Shown here: piece after piece, positions 48,699-59,122 of the stretch
Numbering within the stretch: the stretch's first letter is position 1
Layout of the letters: every line of letters begins with the position of its first letter
Origin: Aquila chrysaetos chrysaetos
Taxonomy: Eukaryota; Chordata; Aves; Accipitriformes; Accipitridae
Direction of reading: 5' to 3'
NCBI RefSeq assembly: GCF_900496995.4
Contig: NC_044012.1
Span: forward strand, 25,644,759 to 25,708,758
DNA length: 64,000 nucleotides
Program-made: the position numbers and the translations under genes
Notes under the pieces: model-generated
Seen by the model: only the letters and a program-made list of their open reading frames with translations
Database searches by the model: none
What the model was told of the DNA's origin: nothing

Positions 48699-50700
48699 CT
48701 TCCAGGCAGGCAAGGAGTGCTGGAAAAGGCACCGGGGATTAGGCCAGGGTGTGGGGAAGGGGCTGTATGGAGGGAGGCAGGCAGAGATCCCCAAGAGGCT
48801 TCCAAGAGCTGGACTTACCCAGTTGATTAGGAGAGTCAAGTGGAGGAAGATGGATAGAGGGCTGCAAAGGCCTCAGCTCTTTTATACATGTCCCACACTG
48901 CCTGGGGCATCGGCCAAGGGGGTGGTGGTGGAAACCCCACGTAATCATGAAATCAAGTGAAAAAGCTTCATGACACAGATAATGAAGCGAGACAATTATA
49001 TCCCTCTTCACTGGGGACTTTGGTGTGCAAACATGCCCTGAAGAGGATAGGGGCGATGGGAGGGACAGACCGTGGCACGTCATTACATGAAAGACAAGGC
49101 GGTGCTGTAGTTGACCTCGTGCCACCAGTAAACCCCGATCTGTCCCTGATCCCCCACTTTGCCTGTGTAGAAGAGTCCTGGGCATCTTGCAGAAGTGCTT
49201 TGCAATCCTGGGCACAGCCATCACGCCTGTCATTAGCTCTCTTTTACAGGCTGGTAAACAGAGGCAGCGGGAGGTTGGGCAAAGGCAGAAGCCATTCCAC
49301 ACGCTCGGGGTGACTTCCAAATGCCCACCATCTCTGAATGCCCAGCAACAGCTGCGCGTCTCACGGTCTTGGGGTCCACAGGCATCTCTGCTAATTGCCC
49401 ACCCTGAGGGCTCTGGCGGGCATTGGGGTTTTTAGGTCCCGGTTTCACTTGACGGCCACGCAAAGAGTAGAGGAGACGGGTGCCATGTGCGGCAAAACCG
49501 CAAACGCACAGGAGGCTGGTAGAGACGCGATGGGCACGGCAGTGGGGTAGAGCACAGGAGACCTCTGAGGCGGGGGACGTATATGGCGGAGCAGAAGGGC
49601 AGCAACGGGACCAGGTCACTGTCAGCTCCTTCAGCCTCATGTCTGTGAGCGTGGTCCTCCCCGAGCCCCCTCTGGAGGGACTTGATTACTCAGCTGGGCA
49701 CTGAGGACCGTGCCCGGAGATGCTGGCCGAGCACCCACAGAGAGCCAGGCTGCATGTGGCCACGCTCCCTACGGGCACAGGCATGCTGGGCACCGATGGC
49801 TCTGGGTGCGTGGCTGGACTGCTGCTGAGTGCTGAGTGTGGCGTGGCTGGGGACAGCAATCTTCTGCAAGATGCCCAGGATTCTTCTACGTAAGCAAAGT
49901 GAGGGATTAGGGACAGGTCAGGGTTTATTGGTGCCGCGAGTTCAGCTACAGCAGCGCCTTGTCTTTCATGTAATGATGTGTCACAGCCTGTCCCTCCCAT
50001 CACCTCTTTCTTCTCCGGGGCACATTTGCACGCCAATGTCCCCAGTGAGGAGGCACATAGTTGTCTCGCATCACTAGCTGTGCCAGGAAGCTTGTCCGCT
50101 TGAATTCATAATTACCTGGGGTTTTTGCAACCGCCCCCTTGGCCGATGGCCCGGGCAGTCTGGGGCATGTATAAAAGAGCTGAGGGCTTTGCAGCCCTCT
50201 ATCCAGTTTCCTCCGCTTGACTCTCCTGACCATTGTGGTAAGTCCAAGTCTCACCTCCACCTTTCCTTCCTCAGCAGTGGCTTTCTCAAGGTCTCTTTTG
50301 CCGAGTGCTCCGCCACACTTTCATAGCACATGGTTAGGATGTGATGGTGCTGTTTCAGAACTACGGAAAGGATGGAAATTTAAACTCACAGGTACGACGC
50401 CCCGAGTATACCAGTGCCCTCAAGTCCTTTGGGAGCTTGGTGATTTTCCATCTGCTTTGGATGAGGGAGTTTTGCCTCCCTCCCGTGGCCGAGTAAGAAC
50501 CAGGGAGCATGAGGGCAGCAAGGGCTCTAAAGCAGCATGTCAACTCTGGAACGTGTTTTTGCTGTGACTGCCGAGATAATCCCGAGCACGCCCTGGGACA
50601 CAGGTTCCAAGTGTGAGAGAGGCCGGAGGGACTTAGCATCAGGCCTTGCACTGAGCCAGAGCTCTGCCTTGTCTTGCAGCTTTACCTCCCGAACCCAAGG

Positions 50701-51099
50701 ATGTCCTGCTCCAGCCTGTGCGCCCCTTCCTGCGGGGTGGCCGCCCCGGCCCCGCTGGCTGACACCTGCAACGAGCCCTGCGTGCGGCAGTGCCCCGACT
50801 CCACGGTGGTGATCCAGCCCCCGCCCTCGGTGGTCACCTTCCCCGGGCCCATCCTCAGCTCCTTCCCGCAGTACAGCGTTGTTGGCTCGGCGGGAGCCCC
50901 CGGAGTTGGAGGGGGCTTTGGTGGCACTTTTGGAGGCCGCGGCGGTTTTGGAGGCCTTGGGGGCTATGGAGGCTCTTGGGGCTACGGAGGCTACGGGGGC
51001 TATGGAGGCTACGGAGGCTACGGAGGCTATGGGGGTTGCGGATATGGCGGCTGGGGCCGAGGCCACAGGTACCTCAATGGCTACTGTGGGCATTGCTAA
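50701..51099 (+). CDS. Corneous beta-protein (beta-keratin), border copy B10
   Basis: A 132-residue B-type protein (Val45). Promoter (TATA 50170), exon 1 and intron are those of the array. The tail differs by a 9-bp step, and the end reads LNGYCGHC instead of LNGNCGPC. From about 51,078 the sequence leaves the array consensus, and the 3' UTR is unrelated, with its own AATAAA at 51184-51189. It is the edge member, spared from homogenisation at its 3' end. It could be the ancestral 3' end of the B lineage or the result of a breakpoint joined to another gene end. It looks functional. Confidence 0.93.
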   Translation: MSCSSLCAPSCGVAAPAPLADTCNEPCVRQCPDSTVVIQPPPSVVTFPGPILSSFPQYSVVGSAGAPGVGGGFGGTFGGRGGFGGLGGYGGSWGYGGYGGYGGYGGYGGYGGCGYGGWGRGHRYLNGYCGHC

Positions 51100-51183
51100 A
51101 CCCCAAATATCCATGGAGTGTATTGGTGTATTTGCCCTCCCTCTCCACAAGTTGCCCCCCCTCTTTTCTACCACCACATGCAG

Positions 51184-51189
51184 AATAAA
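51184..51189 (+). terminator. Polyadenylation signal of B10
   Basis: AATAAA in GCAGAATAAACATTT, 85 nt after the B10 stop codon, giving a much shorter 3' UTR than the 336 nt seen in the other B copies. Confidence 0.65.
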
Positions 51190-51199
51190 CATTTTATCC

Positions 51200-52400
51200 T
51201 GTATTTAGGCTGTGCAAAGCAGCTACTTTTAGTTTATTGTCCTTGCTTATTTGCACAGAGTAACCTTGCAGATCTTCAGCTGGCAGCTTTAGGGTTTCCA
51301 GTACTGCCTCCTAAAGCTCCTCTCTATCTGGGATACAAAGAATCTGTACTCATCCTTGGTCGAGAGTCTCCCCTACTCTGCCTGGCTCTGAGATTCCCAT
51401 CCTGCAATAGGAAGGGAGGGTGTCTGTGGACTGGAGGCCTGGGTTGTGCCTTGCTGCTGCCTTATGATATTCCTGTTTCCAATTTATTGGTTTTTTGTTG
51501 TTTATATTCTTTCTGTCACTGTCTATTGCATTTTCCATCAACATTAAAGAATCCGCATGGAATGAACAATTTCTTTGGTCTGAATTTCTTCACTGTGGCT
51601 GGAATTATGTCTAAAACTGAGTGATTATGTAAAATCTTAGATGGTGATTCATTTGCTAAAAACATTTGTGGAAGCTCTGATTTTCTCTTAGAAAAGAGTT
51701 TTGATCTGCAAGGTAGGCAAGTTGCTAGCAAATGATTAGCTTCATTACAAAAGACAGATATCAAAGGTGAAATACCACATTCTGTTTTGTGATGTCTATA
51801 GAGGAATGAAAACTAAACTATTGGTGTATTTCTTCCTATTCTTACTCTGCACCCTGTTCGCACCAGTCAGTCATGATGCTCGGGTTGATGCATTGAGCAT
51901 GCAGCCTGCAATGGGTCTAGTGCATTCATGACTGCTGTTGTCTGTGCGCAGCCTGAGGGCATGTTTCCCCTGTGACCTCCGGGAAGTTCTGCATAGTGTG
52001 TCAGATGGCCACTTGTGGGCTGTACGTTTCTCCACCCTGCCAGCTGCACCCAGATTTTCATGTCTTGCTTTGGGCTGGGGCAAAGTGTTGGAAAGTTTCT
52101 CTGTCCTGAGACAGACATGGGAAATTAGGAGCTGAGCATTACCTGAGCCCTTGCAAGGACTGCTGTTGCAAGTGGCAGCTGCCTGGGCTCAGGTTGATCC
52201 TGGGGAGTGTCAAATGTTCAGCGCATGTTTAATGACTTTGCATAGAAAATTATTCCTGGGATTTTGTGACATTTGCACTCAACGAAGAAACATGGAATAC
52301 CTACGACTAAGGATAAATATACTATAAATTCAACTGATAAATAAAAGAAGAAGGAAATGATTATGTGGTAGTAAAAACCAGAAGACATACTTTGCTACAG
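51200..52400. other. Unique spacer right of the array
   Basis: Single-copy DNA between the convergent ends of B10 and gene C. Composition shifts to AT-richer. I see no coding frame with family features, no clear transposon and no long simple repeat. Confidence 0.5.
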
Positions 52401-52404
52401 AAAA

Positions 52405-52410
52405 TTTATT
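52405..52410 (-). terminator. Candidate polyadenylation signal of gene C
   Basis: TTTATT on the plus strand, read as AATAAA on the minus strand, about 470 nt downstream of the gene C stop. It would give a 3' UTR somewhat longer than in the array genes. A variant hexamer nearer the stop has not been excluded. Confidence 0.45.
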
Positions 52411-52880
52411 TGGAAAGAGAGAGCTTTTCTACAATTCTGGAACAAAATTGTACAGATTATAAAGACCATCTTTCCAGGGGTTCAATGAGGCTCTGGCTAA
52501 TGACCATGGTCAAAATGATGCATTCTATGAAAAATGTTTTTTCTGCTTTGGTGCAGTTGCTGTGTGCAATTTCTAGCATCCTAAGTCACCTCTCTAAGTT
52601 CAGTGTCAATAATATAACTGAAATAAGACAAAGCATAATGTAAGCAGATGACTAAACTGGAAAGCCAGAGGATAACAGCTCTAAACTAAAGGCAAAATGA
52701 GAAAATGCACACATGACCCTGCCTTTCACAGGTGCTGAGTATTTGCAGCTCTCATTCTTTTCAGCTGGAGGGAGACAACACCCAGCACTCAGGGTGGTGC
52801 CTATCAGCTCCACCCCCAATTTGCATCTCAAGTTTCCTTTGCTGCTTCTTTAAATTGCTCTGTGCACACCATGGCTCAAC

Positions 52881-53288
52881 TTAGTATGTCCATCGTTTCC
52901 CAGAGCGGTATGAATTACATGGATGTGTCCATTGGGAAGAATAAGTGTAGGAGTATTTTGGGGCACACCGTGGCTCAGGTCGGGCAATGACCTGGGGGGC
53001 AAGTTTCTCAACAGCTGCTTCCAGCCTCCCTGTCACGTCTGCTGGCAGAGGTGCTGTGGCTGGTGGCTCTGCCAGTGCCACCTCAGAGGGCTCTGAGGCT
53101 CCCACGATGGTTTGCTGTGGGTAGGTGGTGAGGATGGGCCCTGGGAAGGTGACGACGACGGGTGGTGGGTATATAATCACCCGGGAGTCACCACAGGCCA
53201 CGACGCAGGGCTCGTTGCTGCTGGTGGCCAGGGGCTGGGGACACTTTGCCTCGCAGGGGTTGGTGCATGCCAGCTGGTTGGAAGCCAT
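52881..53288 (-). CDS. Divergent corneous beta-protein (gene C)
   Basis: A 135-residue protein with a Cys-containing N-terminus (Cys 8, 12, 16, 28, 32; [13 protein letters not shown]) and a clear beta core at about residues 34-64 ([25 protein letters not shown]). The second half lacks Gly-Gly-Tyr repeats. It is Ala/Pro/Glu-rich (about 65-105), then Tyr/Ser/Trp-rich with KYSYTYSS and a basic end KRWTY. The ATG at 53286-53288 lies 24 nt after a CAG acceptor (exon 2 from 53312), preceded by a pure 17-T tract (53336-53352 on the plus strand). An upstream in-frame extension would read through that tract and is rejected. It resembles the epidermal differentiation genes with a beta-core but a different tail (for example EDbeta); this is a possibility, not an identification. 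Confidence 0.88.
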   Translation of the reverse strand: MASNQLACTNPCEAKCPQPLATSSNEPCVVACGDSRVIIYPPPVVVTFPGPILTTYPQQTIVGASEPSEVALAEPPATAPLPADVTGRLEAAVEKLAPQVIARPEPRCAPKYSYTYSSQWTHPCNSYRSGKRWTY

Positions 53289-53312
53289 TGCCTGGCCGTG
53301 GTAGGGGAGTGC

Positions 53313-55210
53313 CTGCAATTTATTTGCAGAATTAGAAAAAAAAAAAAAAAAATGCAAAATCCCATGTACTTGGTTATTGACACATCTAAGCTTGGTTCTA
53401 AGAGATCTTTAGACAGAGGTACTTTGGATAAAGACAGCAGTTGAGCTCCTTTCCTTGTATCTGCCACCTTTTACTTAGCCTGCATCTATTTGTCCTTTCT
53501 AATTTGCTGCTTTAAGCTTGCTCTCTTTAATTCTTTTCCTCTGGGAGCAAAAATCCTCCCCTTTCCTTTGTATGCTGCCTCCAAAACAGACATCTGCTCT
53601 AAAGCCTCCCAGTCCTTTGTAATACTTCCTGGAGACAAGTTTGAACTTGTTCCCACAGCATCTCTTTTCTTCCCACACGCAGCTTCTCAGGGCAGTGCCT
53701 ACAGTCTGCATTTTACAGGTGGGGTGCAAGGGAGCAAGGAGAAAAAACCCTGGATTTTCAATAGATGTGAGTGTTGAGTAATCTGTTTAGCAGCCTGCTT
53801 AATTTCCTATATTTTCTTTGCAGAGTCCTGTTATTTTCAGGCACCAAAAAGTTCCACTAAAATGCAGAAAAATGAAAGGCTAAGAATAAATGGAGGGTTA
53901 AAAATACTGGTTTAATTGTGGTGATCTTGTCAACCCAAATAAGAAAATTGCAGCTTCAGCTAGGGTACACACATTTAATAGAGTTTATTTCTTTCTTCAG
54001 ATTAAATTGTCACATAAAAGCTAGTTCTCCATGGTATAGCATCACACTATTTTTTAAACTTGTTAATCAAAGATACCTTACAGTGATGAATAAGGCAAGT
54101 ATTATTTTATTCTTAGTTAAGTCCTGTGCTGCAGTATACTAGAACTGCTGTGCTTGAGAACATTTGGAAGATGAGGACTAGGGGACATGGCAGCTTTGCA
54201 GTACTCCTTACAATAAGTAAACAGAAAATGCAGAATGTTTCTGAGGCAGATGGTGGGTAATTTGGAGATAATCTCTGAAATCAGCAAATCTCATCTATGG
54301 AGAAGTAGTATACAGGATCCTAAAATATGTAGCCAGCAACACTTTCTAATAAATAAGCTATTACATTGCCAAGCATAAAGTAAAAATATCCTGAAATCTA
54401 CTTTCCTCCAGAAGCTCAGTGCTGTTTTGCACCAGGTGCTAGCAGCTTGCTGGCAAAGGGGAATGGGCAAGGCAATGAACTCTTTGATCTATTTACTTTT
54501 CTCAACTACATTCAGAGGAAGCAAAAGTATCCTCAAATGTATAATTCTGGAAAAAAAAAAAAAAAGAAGCAAAAAACATGCATAGTGTTTTCCCCCAAAT
54601 ACTCTTAGGTTAGAAAGCAGCTTTGACCTAAAAAAATGCTTAATTTAATATCTGTAAAAATGTATTAAAATACTAGCAAAGTTTTAATAGTTAGAAATGA
54701 AAGCTTATTTCCACAGTTACATTAAGTAATAATATCTAATCATCACTTGGTGTAGCTTGTTGTGACTCCAATTAAATTAGCTAAGGATAGGCAGATTATG
54801 AACAACAGCAATGCCGCATGTCTATAGCTACACAGAACTAACTTCGAACAAGGATTTTACTTCAACAGTTATCTATGAAATCCCCCCACCTAACAACTCC
54901 TGAATCCCCTAATCATGCCATATATGCAAAAACAATGCTAAAATCTATTCTTAGAGCTCTTCTGAAAATTTTTGAGAAGAGGTTGAAATTCCTAATTCCC
55001 CCATAAAATTAACAGCCCAAAGCAGTCTTGAAAAGCCCTTGCTTTTATTCTTACAACCTTTATCCAGCATAGAAAACATATGTAGAAATATGTTTACTAA
55101 TGTCTCTGAGAGTCAGAATATTTATGCAGGATTTAGTCCCGATTTTAACAAAAATTCATGCGAAAGCAAAATTAAACTCAAGGTTTTTATAGTTTTCAAA
55201 TCAGACTTAC
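53313..55210 (-). other. Probable 1.9-kb 5' UTR intron of gene C
   Basis: Runs from the GTAAGT donor at 55210 down to the acceptor at 53313. No coding exon was found inside. It is AT-rich, with A-runs at 53336-53352 (the T-tract before the acceptor) and at about 54550-54565. Linking these two splice sites is inference from the single-intron gene structure of the family. Confidence 0.55.
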
Positions 55211-55278
55211 TCAGTGTACCGGAGAGAACAAGTCAAGAGTGGTAGTTAGAAAAGCCTTTCGTGGAGAGAGTATTTATA
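55211..55278 (-). promoter_or_regulatory. Probable promoter and exon 1 of gene C
   Basis: On the minus strand GGTATAAATA (TATAAA at 55273-55278) is followed after about 30 bases by a short exon that includes CTTGACTTGTTCTCTCC and ends at TGA before a GTAAGT donor at 55210-55205. The array genes have CTTGACTCTCCT at the same place in exon 1, so this is a beta-keratin-type first exon. No other beta-protein coding exon lies between it and gene C on this strand. Confidence 0.65.
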
Positions 55279-58200
55279 CCCTTTCTCAGGTTGCCTGGAG
55301 GACCTGAGACACCCTTTGTGTAAAGGACCTTAATTACTTATGAAGCAAACTTTGTTGCATGTATTATTCCTGTAGTTGCAGTAATTGTTTTGCTCACTGT
55401 TTATGATTATCTAAAGCTGAGCTAGGTAATAATACAAAATGAAGATGGTAACTTGCAATTTCTTTTCATCTTGAAATTTCCTGGTTTTACTCTACTGATT
55501 TCATTAAGAATTAAAAATACACTAAGAATTAATAGACTGCTGGTACTTATCTTTGCTAAAAACATGACTGCACAGGGAGTCTCACAGATGTCAGAGGCAG
55601 TGTGTCAGCACACAAGATTTAGTTTGCTTATTGGAGATACAAACTGACATCTAGTAATTTGTCTCCATGCCTAGATAAATCTCTAGAAAGGCAGGGCTTG
55701 TCTTTCATCTGATACAATGTTAATAAAGTTTACAGATGTGCTCTTAAGCCAGAGGAAGTACCTGGTGCAAAAACTTCAAAGCGCAAAACTATCACAGAGT
55801 TATCTTTTAAATAAAAACGAAGCCATCCCCAATAATGAAGTTTAAAATGAGGAGTTGATTAAATAAATGTTTTACATATTTCATTCTGCATGAGGTCAGA
55901 GCAGTCTAAATCCACTAAGATATTATTACTATTAACATAAAATAATTTCCATGTATGACATACTAACAATTGTTTGTGAACTTTTTTGAAATCTTATTTC
56001 CTGATGTCTCCAGAATATTCCTGATAAGCTCCACAGCCTGGGAGACCTTTAGGGGTGCCTCATAAAATAAGAATAATTAATGTCATAACGCATCATGCCA
56101 TAAACACCATGATGGTGGTGGTTTTAATTCATTTAAATGTGCTTGGCATTTTTTATGCCCGAATCTTCCCTCCAGAGGGAAGAGTGAGTGCGGTGAACTG
56201 ATTTCTGGGAAAATGGGTGTACTGCGCACACACTTTGACAAGGTACTCCCGGTGACGTCTGCCAGTGTGCGTGGGAGCCTCCCATTGCGCACAATGCCTC
56301 TATGCGCACAGGGGCAGACTTAAGTCCATTGGTACTGGCTGGGGTAGCGTTCAGCCTGTTGGTATGTGCCATGACAGAGGGAGCCTCAGGTTTTCATGAC
56401 TTGGTACAAACAAGGTAGGATGAATGCTGTGTATGTCAGAGAAGCTCACAATTCAGCTGAAAATATGGTCTAGATTTTTTTTCTTCTCCCTAAGTTTTCA
56501 ATGTCTCTTGGTTTGAACTCTTTGGTAATTTCTAGCTGGAAGACCTCTGCCCTCCAAGGATGCAGCCCAGAAGTGCTATTTCAAAACACGGGTATTAAAG
56601 CACATGTAGGAAGTATGAAATTCATCCCTACAAAAGGTTTCTAGCTAAGCACTCCGGATTCTTCTCTCACTTGATCTCCGTGGCATTTCAGAGATCCCTG
56701 ACAACTAGGAACTGAATCCTGGCTGTCACATTAAGATGCAGTCCCTTAACTACAATGTAATTAACTCTTTTTGAAATTCTCCCATAAGGTAGCAACACTA
56801 TACAGAATTTTCTTTTTTCCCCTCAATTTTTGTATTATGCTCTAGAGTGACTAACAAAAGTAATAAAGGGCAAAGAGTAATGTAGACTGCATACATAACA
56901 ATATAGAATGTTAATATTGTCAGCACCTATTAATTTTAAATTGTTTTTGAAAATTATATCCTTGCGTAAGGCAGGGACACCAGTAATAATGGCTCTTGCC
57001 TAGCTAAGATATGATTTATGTGGTCAAACCAGTTCTATTCAACTTCATAGCACAAAAGTTTTGCGTGTAAAGCTGAGTCAGGAGCACTTGCTAATGAAAA
57101 AATAATCAAAGGAAAATGCTTGGGGATGGATGCTCTGCTGATGTAGGTCTGCAACATTCACTCTCTTCACTTCAAAGAGGCTCTACCTGCTTACATCATC
57201 TGAACACATTATATCAGCAAGAATTCTGCCCATTAGGCAAGTATGAAGTGAAATACATGTCCAGAGCAGTAGCAAGAGTTAATTATATATTAGTGTATAG
57301 ATCCACTGTTTTTTACATTGTTAGAAACTCTGGCTTTCTGATTTTATACAAACTATGAGTAAAAGTTGAATAACCCAAAATTTGAGGCAGTGAATCACAG
57401 TCTAATTAAGACGATGCCAGAAATTACCTTGATATATCTCCTTTAAGGTGATACTATTGCCCAACACTAGGCGTCACCTACAGCTATTATAATACAACTA
57501 TTTGCATAGGCAACTTATTAATAAGTGTTTGTGAAACATTTTCAGTCCTCAGAATGTTCTCATGGTGTTTAATTATGAGGGTGTTCCCAGAAACACCTCA
57601 TAAATCCTAATTTATGGCAGAAGAAGCATGATTTAACAAAACTACAGCTACTGGGGGGAAAAATAATCCACGGACTGGGTATATGACAGGGTGAAGGATG
57701 GTCTTCTCCAAACGTATTTGCCAGCTCAAGAGAACAGAGCCTTTTATGAAGGTCTTTTGATAACATTTGATGTGTAAAAAGGGGAAATTTTCTTGTATGA
57801 TGGCCTCATGATGTGTGCAATTGCTGGCTGGCTTCTTGCTTTCCAACCTTGTCAGGACCCACACAGGTGTGGGGGGGTGGGGTTCACTGGCTTTTCTTTG
57901 TCTTTATCAGCACATTTCTAGGGCTTAGCAGACCAGCGAAAAACACCCTAAATGCAGTAGGAGAACCCAGGTTTTGTACCTTTTGTCCACTTCTAGCTGG
58001 GATTAAACTAGATTTTGAATGCTGAAAAATGACAAAGAACTGTCAGCAAATTATCAGTTGGTGTGGTAAACTTGGAGGATATAAATGTTAAAGGAGCACA
58101 GAAGGAGAGGCAATGAAAGTAGTAGGGTGGAAGAAAGACATCTCCCTCACCATGTGCTGACCAGAACGTACCGAAATGTATTGTAATACAAGAAAATCAA

Positions 58201-58829
58201 AACGCTGGCTTGCTCAGACTAGGAAAGCAAATTCAATTATTTAAATTATGTAAAATAAGTTTGGAGTATACCTATATCCCTGATCCCAGCTTTGTTTTGT
58301 TTCGTTTTGTTAATCCTGTTTCTTTGTGTATGGGTGGAAACCAAAGTCATGCAGATAGATTTACAAGATGCTGAGTTAACTCAGTATTATTTGGTCTCCA
58401 CAGCTCCCTCTGGTTGCCCCACATGACATTACACAACCTGCCTTATTTTCCCTTTAAGTCTTGAGTTTTTCTTTTTCTCACCCACTTCCCAAGCACCCAT
58501 GCCAACTCTTCATTGTACAGCATTAGGCAGCAACACATGGGTAGCAAACTGTTTTCCTTCTGTCATGTGTAAGCCCTTGCCTTAAGATAATTTTTATCTT
58601 TCTTCAATATGCATATAAATATGGATGCTGAAGATTCTGTTTGGTTTCCTAAAGATAGATAAGGAGCAGACCAGACTGGCTTATAACTGTGTACGTCAAC
58701 TTTATATTACCTGTAATGTCACATTCAAAATGAAGGCTACCTTGTGTTGGCAATGAAATAGCAACATAAAGGATGGTCCCTGAATAGGATCATATCTAGG
58801 ATCATCAATCTGACCTGTTGAAAGGTGGA

Positions 58830-58870
58830 GAAGGAGCTATTGTCACCATTTATAGGTCAGGAATGGATGC
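58830..58870 (+). repeat. Possible ancient MIR-like SINE fragment
   Basis: The words CTATTGTCACCATTTATAGG and GTCAGGAATGGATGCA resemble the core TATTATCCCCATTTTACAGA-type stretch of MIR SINEs as I remember it, with several mismatches. Too short to be sure without a profile search. Confidence 0.2.
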
Positions 58871-59074
58871 ATAAAAGTAAAAGGCTGAACTGTCATTCTA
58901 GGTGAGCACAAGTTAAGGAGCAGGTGGAGCTGGGCCATTTGTGGATATGTATGGCAAGGGAATGAAAGGTGATGGGTATAAAGTGAAACGAGAGGTTGAG
59001 ATTGACATAAGGAAGAGAAAAAAAGAAAAAAAAATTCCCATGAAGGGGACCTTCAGCATCATGGTCTGAATTCA

Positions 59075-59122
59075 GAGTTGATCCTGCTTTGAACAAGAGA
59101 TTGGATGAGAGACCTAAGAAAA
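59075..59122 (+). mobile_element. Possible old CR1-type LINE 3' fragment
   Basis: The stretch with GATCCTGCTTTGAACAAGAG followed by ATTGGATGAGAGACCT resembles the conserved near-3' part of avian CR1 LINEs (…CTGCTC…GGTTGGACTAGATGACCT…). Identity is modest, and no typical CR1 terminal 8-bp repeats are visible. CR1 is the common LINE of bird genomes, so an old fragment here would be ordinary. Confidence 0.3.

Larger units (their letters stand above)
1..51090. repeat. Tandem array of ~5.3 kb palindromic beta-keratin gene-pair units
   Basis: Ten units follow one another in the same orientation, starting at 1, 5285, 10571, 15874, 21177, 26443, 31727, 37028, 42276 and 47541. The unit lengths are 5284, 5286, 5303, 5303, 5266, 5284, 5301, 5248 and 5265 bp, and the tenth is cut at about 3.55 kb. 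Position 1 falls inside the convergent spacer of a unit, so the array continues to the left. Each unit runs: convergent spacer, gene A (minus), divergent promoter region, gene B (plus). Non-coding parts differ between units by only scattered single bases and a few 1-bp indels. Length differences come almost wholly from 18-bp steps in the Gly-rich coding repeats. Such identity means very recent amplification, continuing homogenisation, or both. Confidence 0.97.

Noticed and set aside
1-51090. CRISPR-like or bacterial repeat system.
   Set aside because: The repeats are 5.3 kb gene units with introns, TATA boxes and AATAAA signals of a vertebrate; there are no short direct repeats with spacers.
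50527-51192. 221-codon minus-strand frame over B10.
   Set aside because: Antisense shadow of the B10 coding exon and intron, of the same kind as over the other B copies.
51118-51624. 168-codon frame just after B10.
   Set aside because: It starts with a non-ATG codon in the B10 3' UTR, overlaps its polyadenylation signal and resembles no known family.
53690-53735. Second MIR-like word (GCATTTTACAGGTGGGG) in the gene C intron.
   Set aside because: Only about 17 bases agree; too short to separate from chance.
56083-56372. Overlapping 69- and 79-codon frames on the minus strand.
   Set aside because: No Cys/Gly/Pro bias, no beta core, no TATA or exon 1 pattern nearby.
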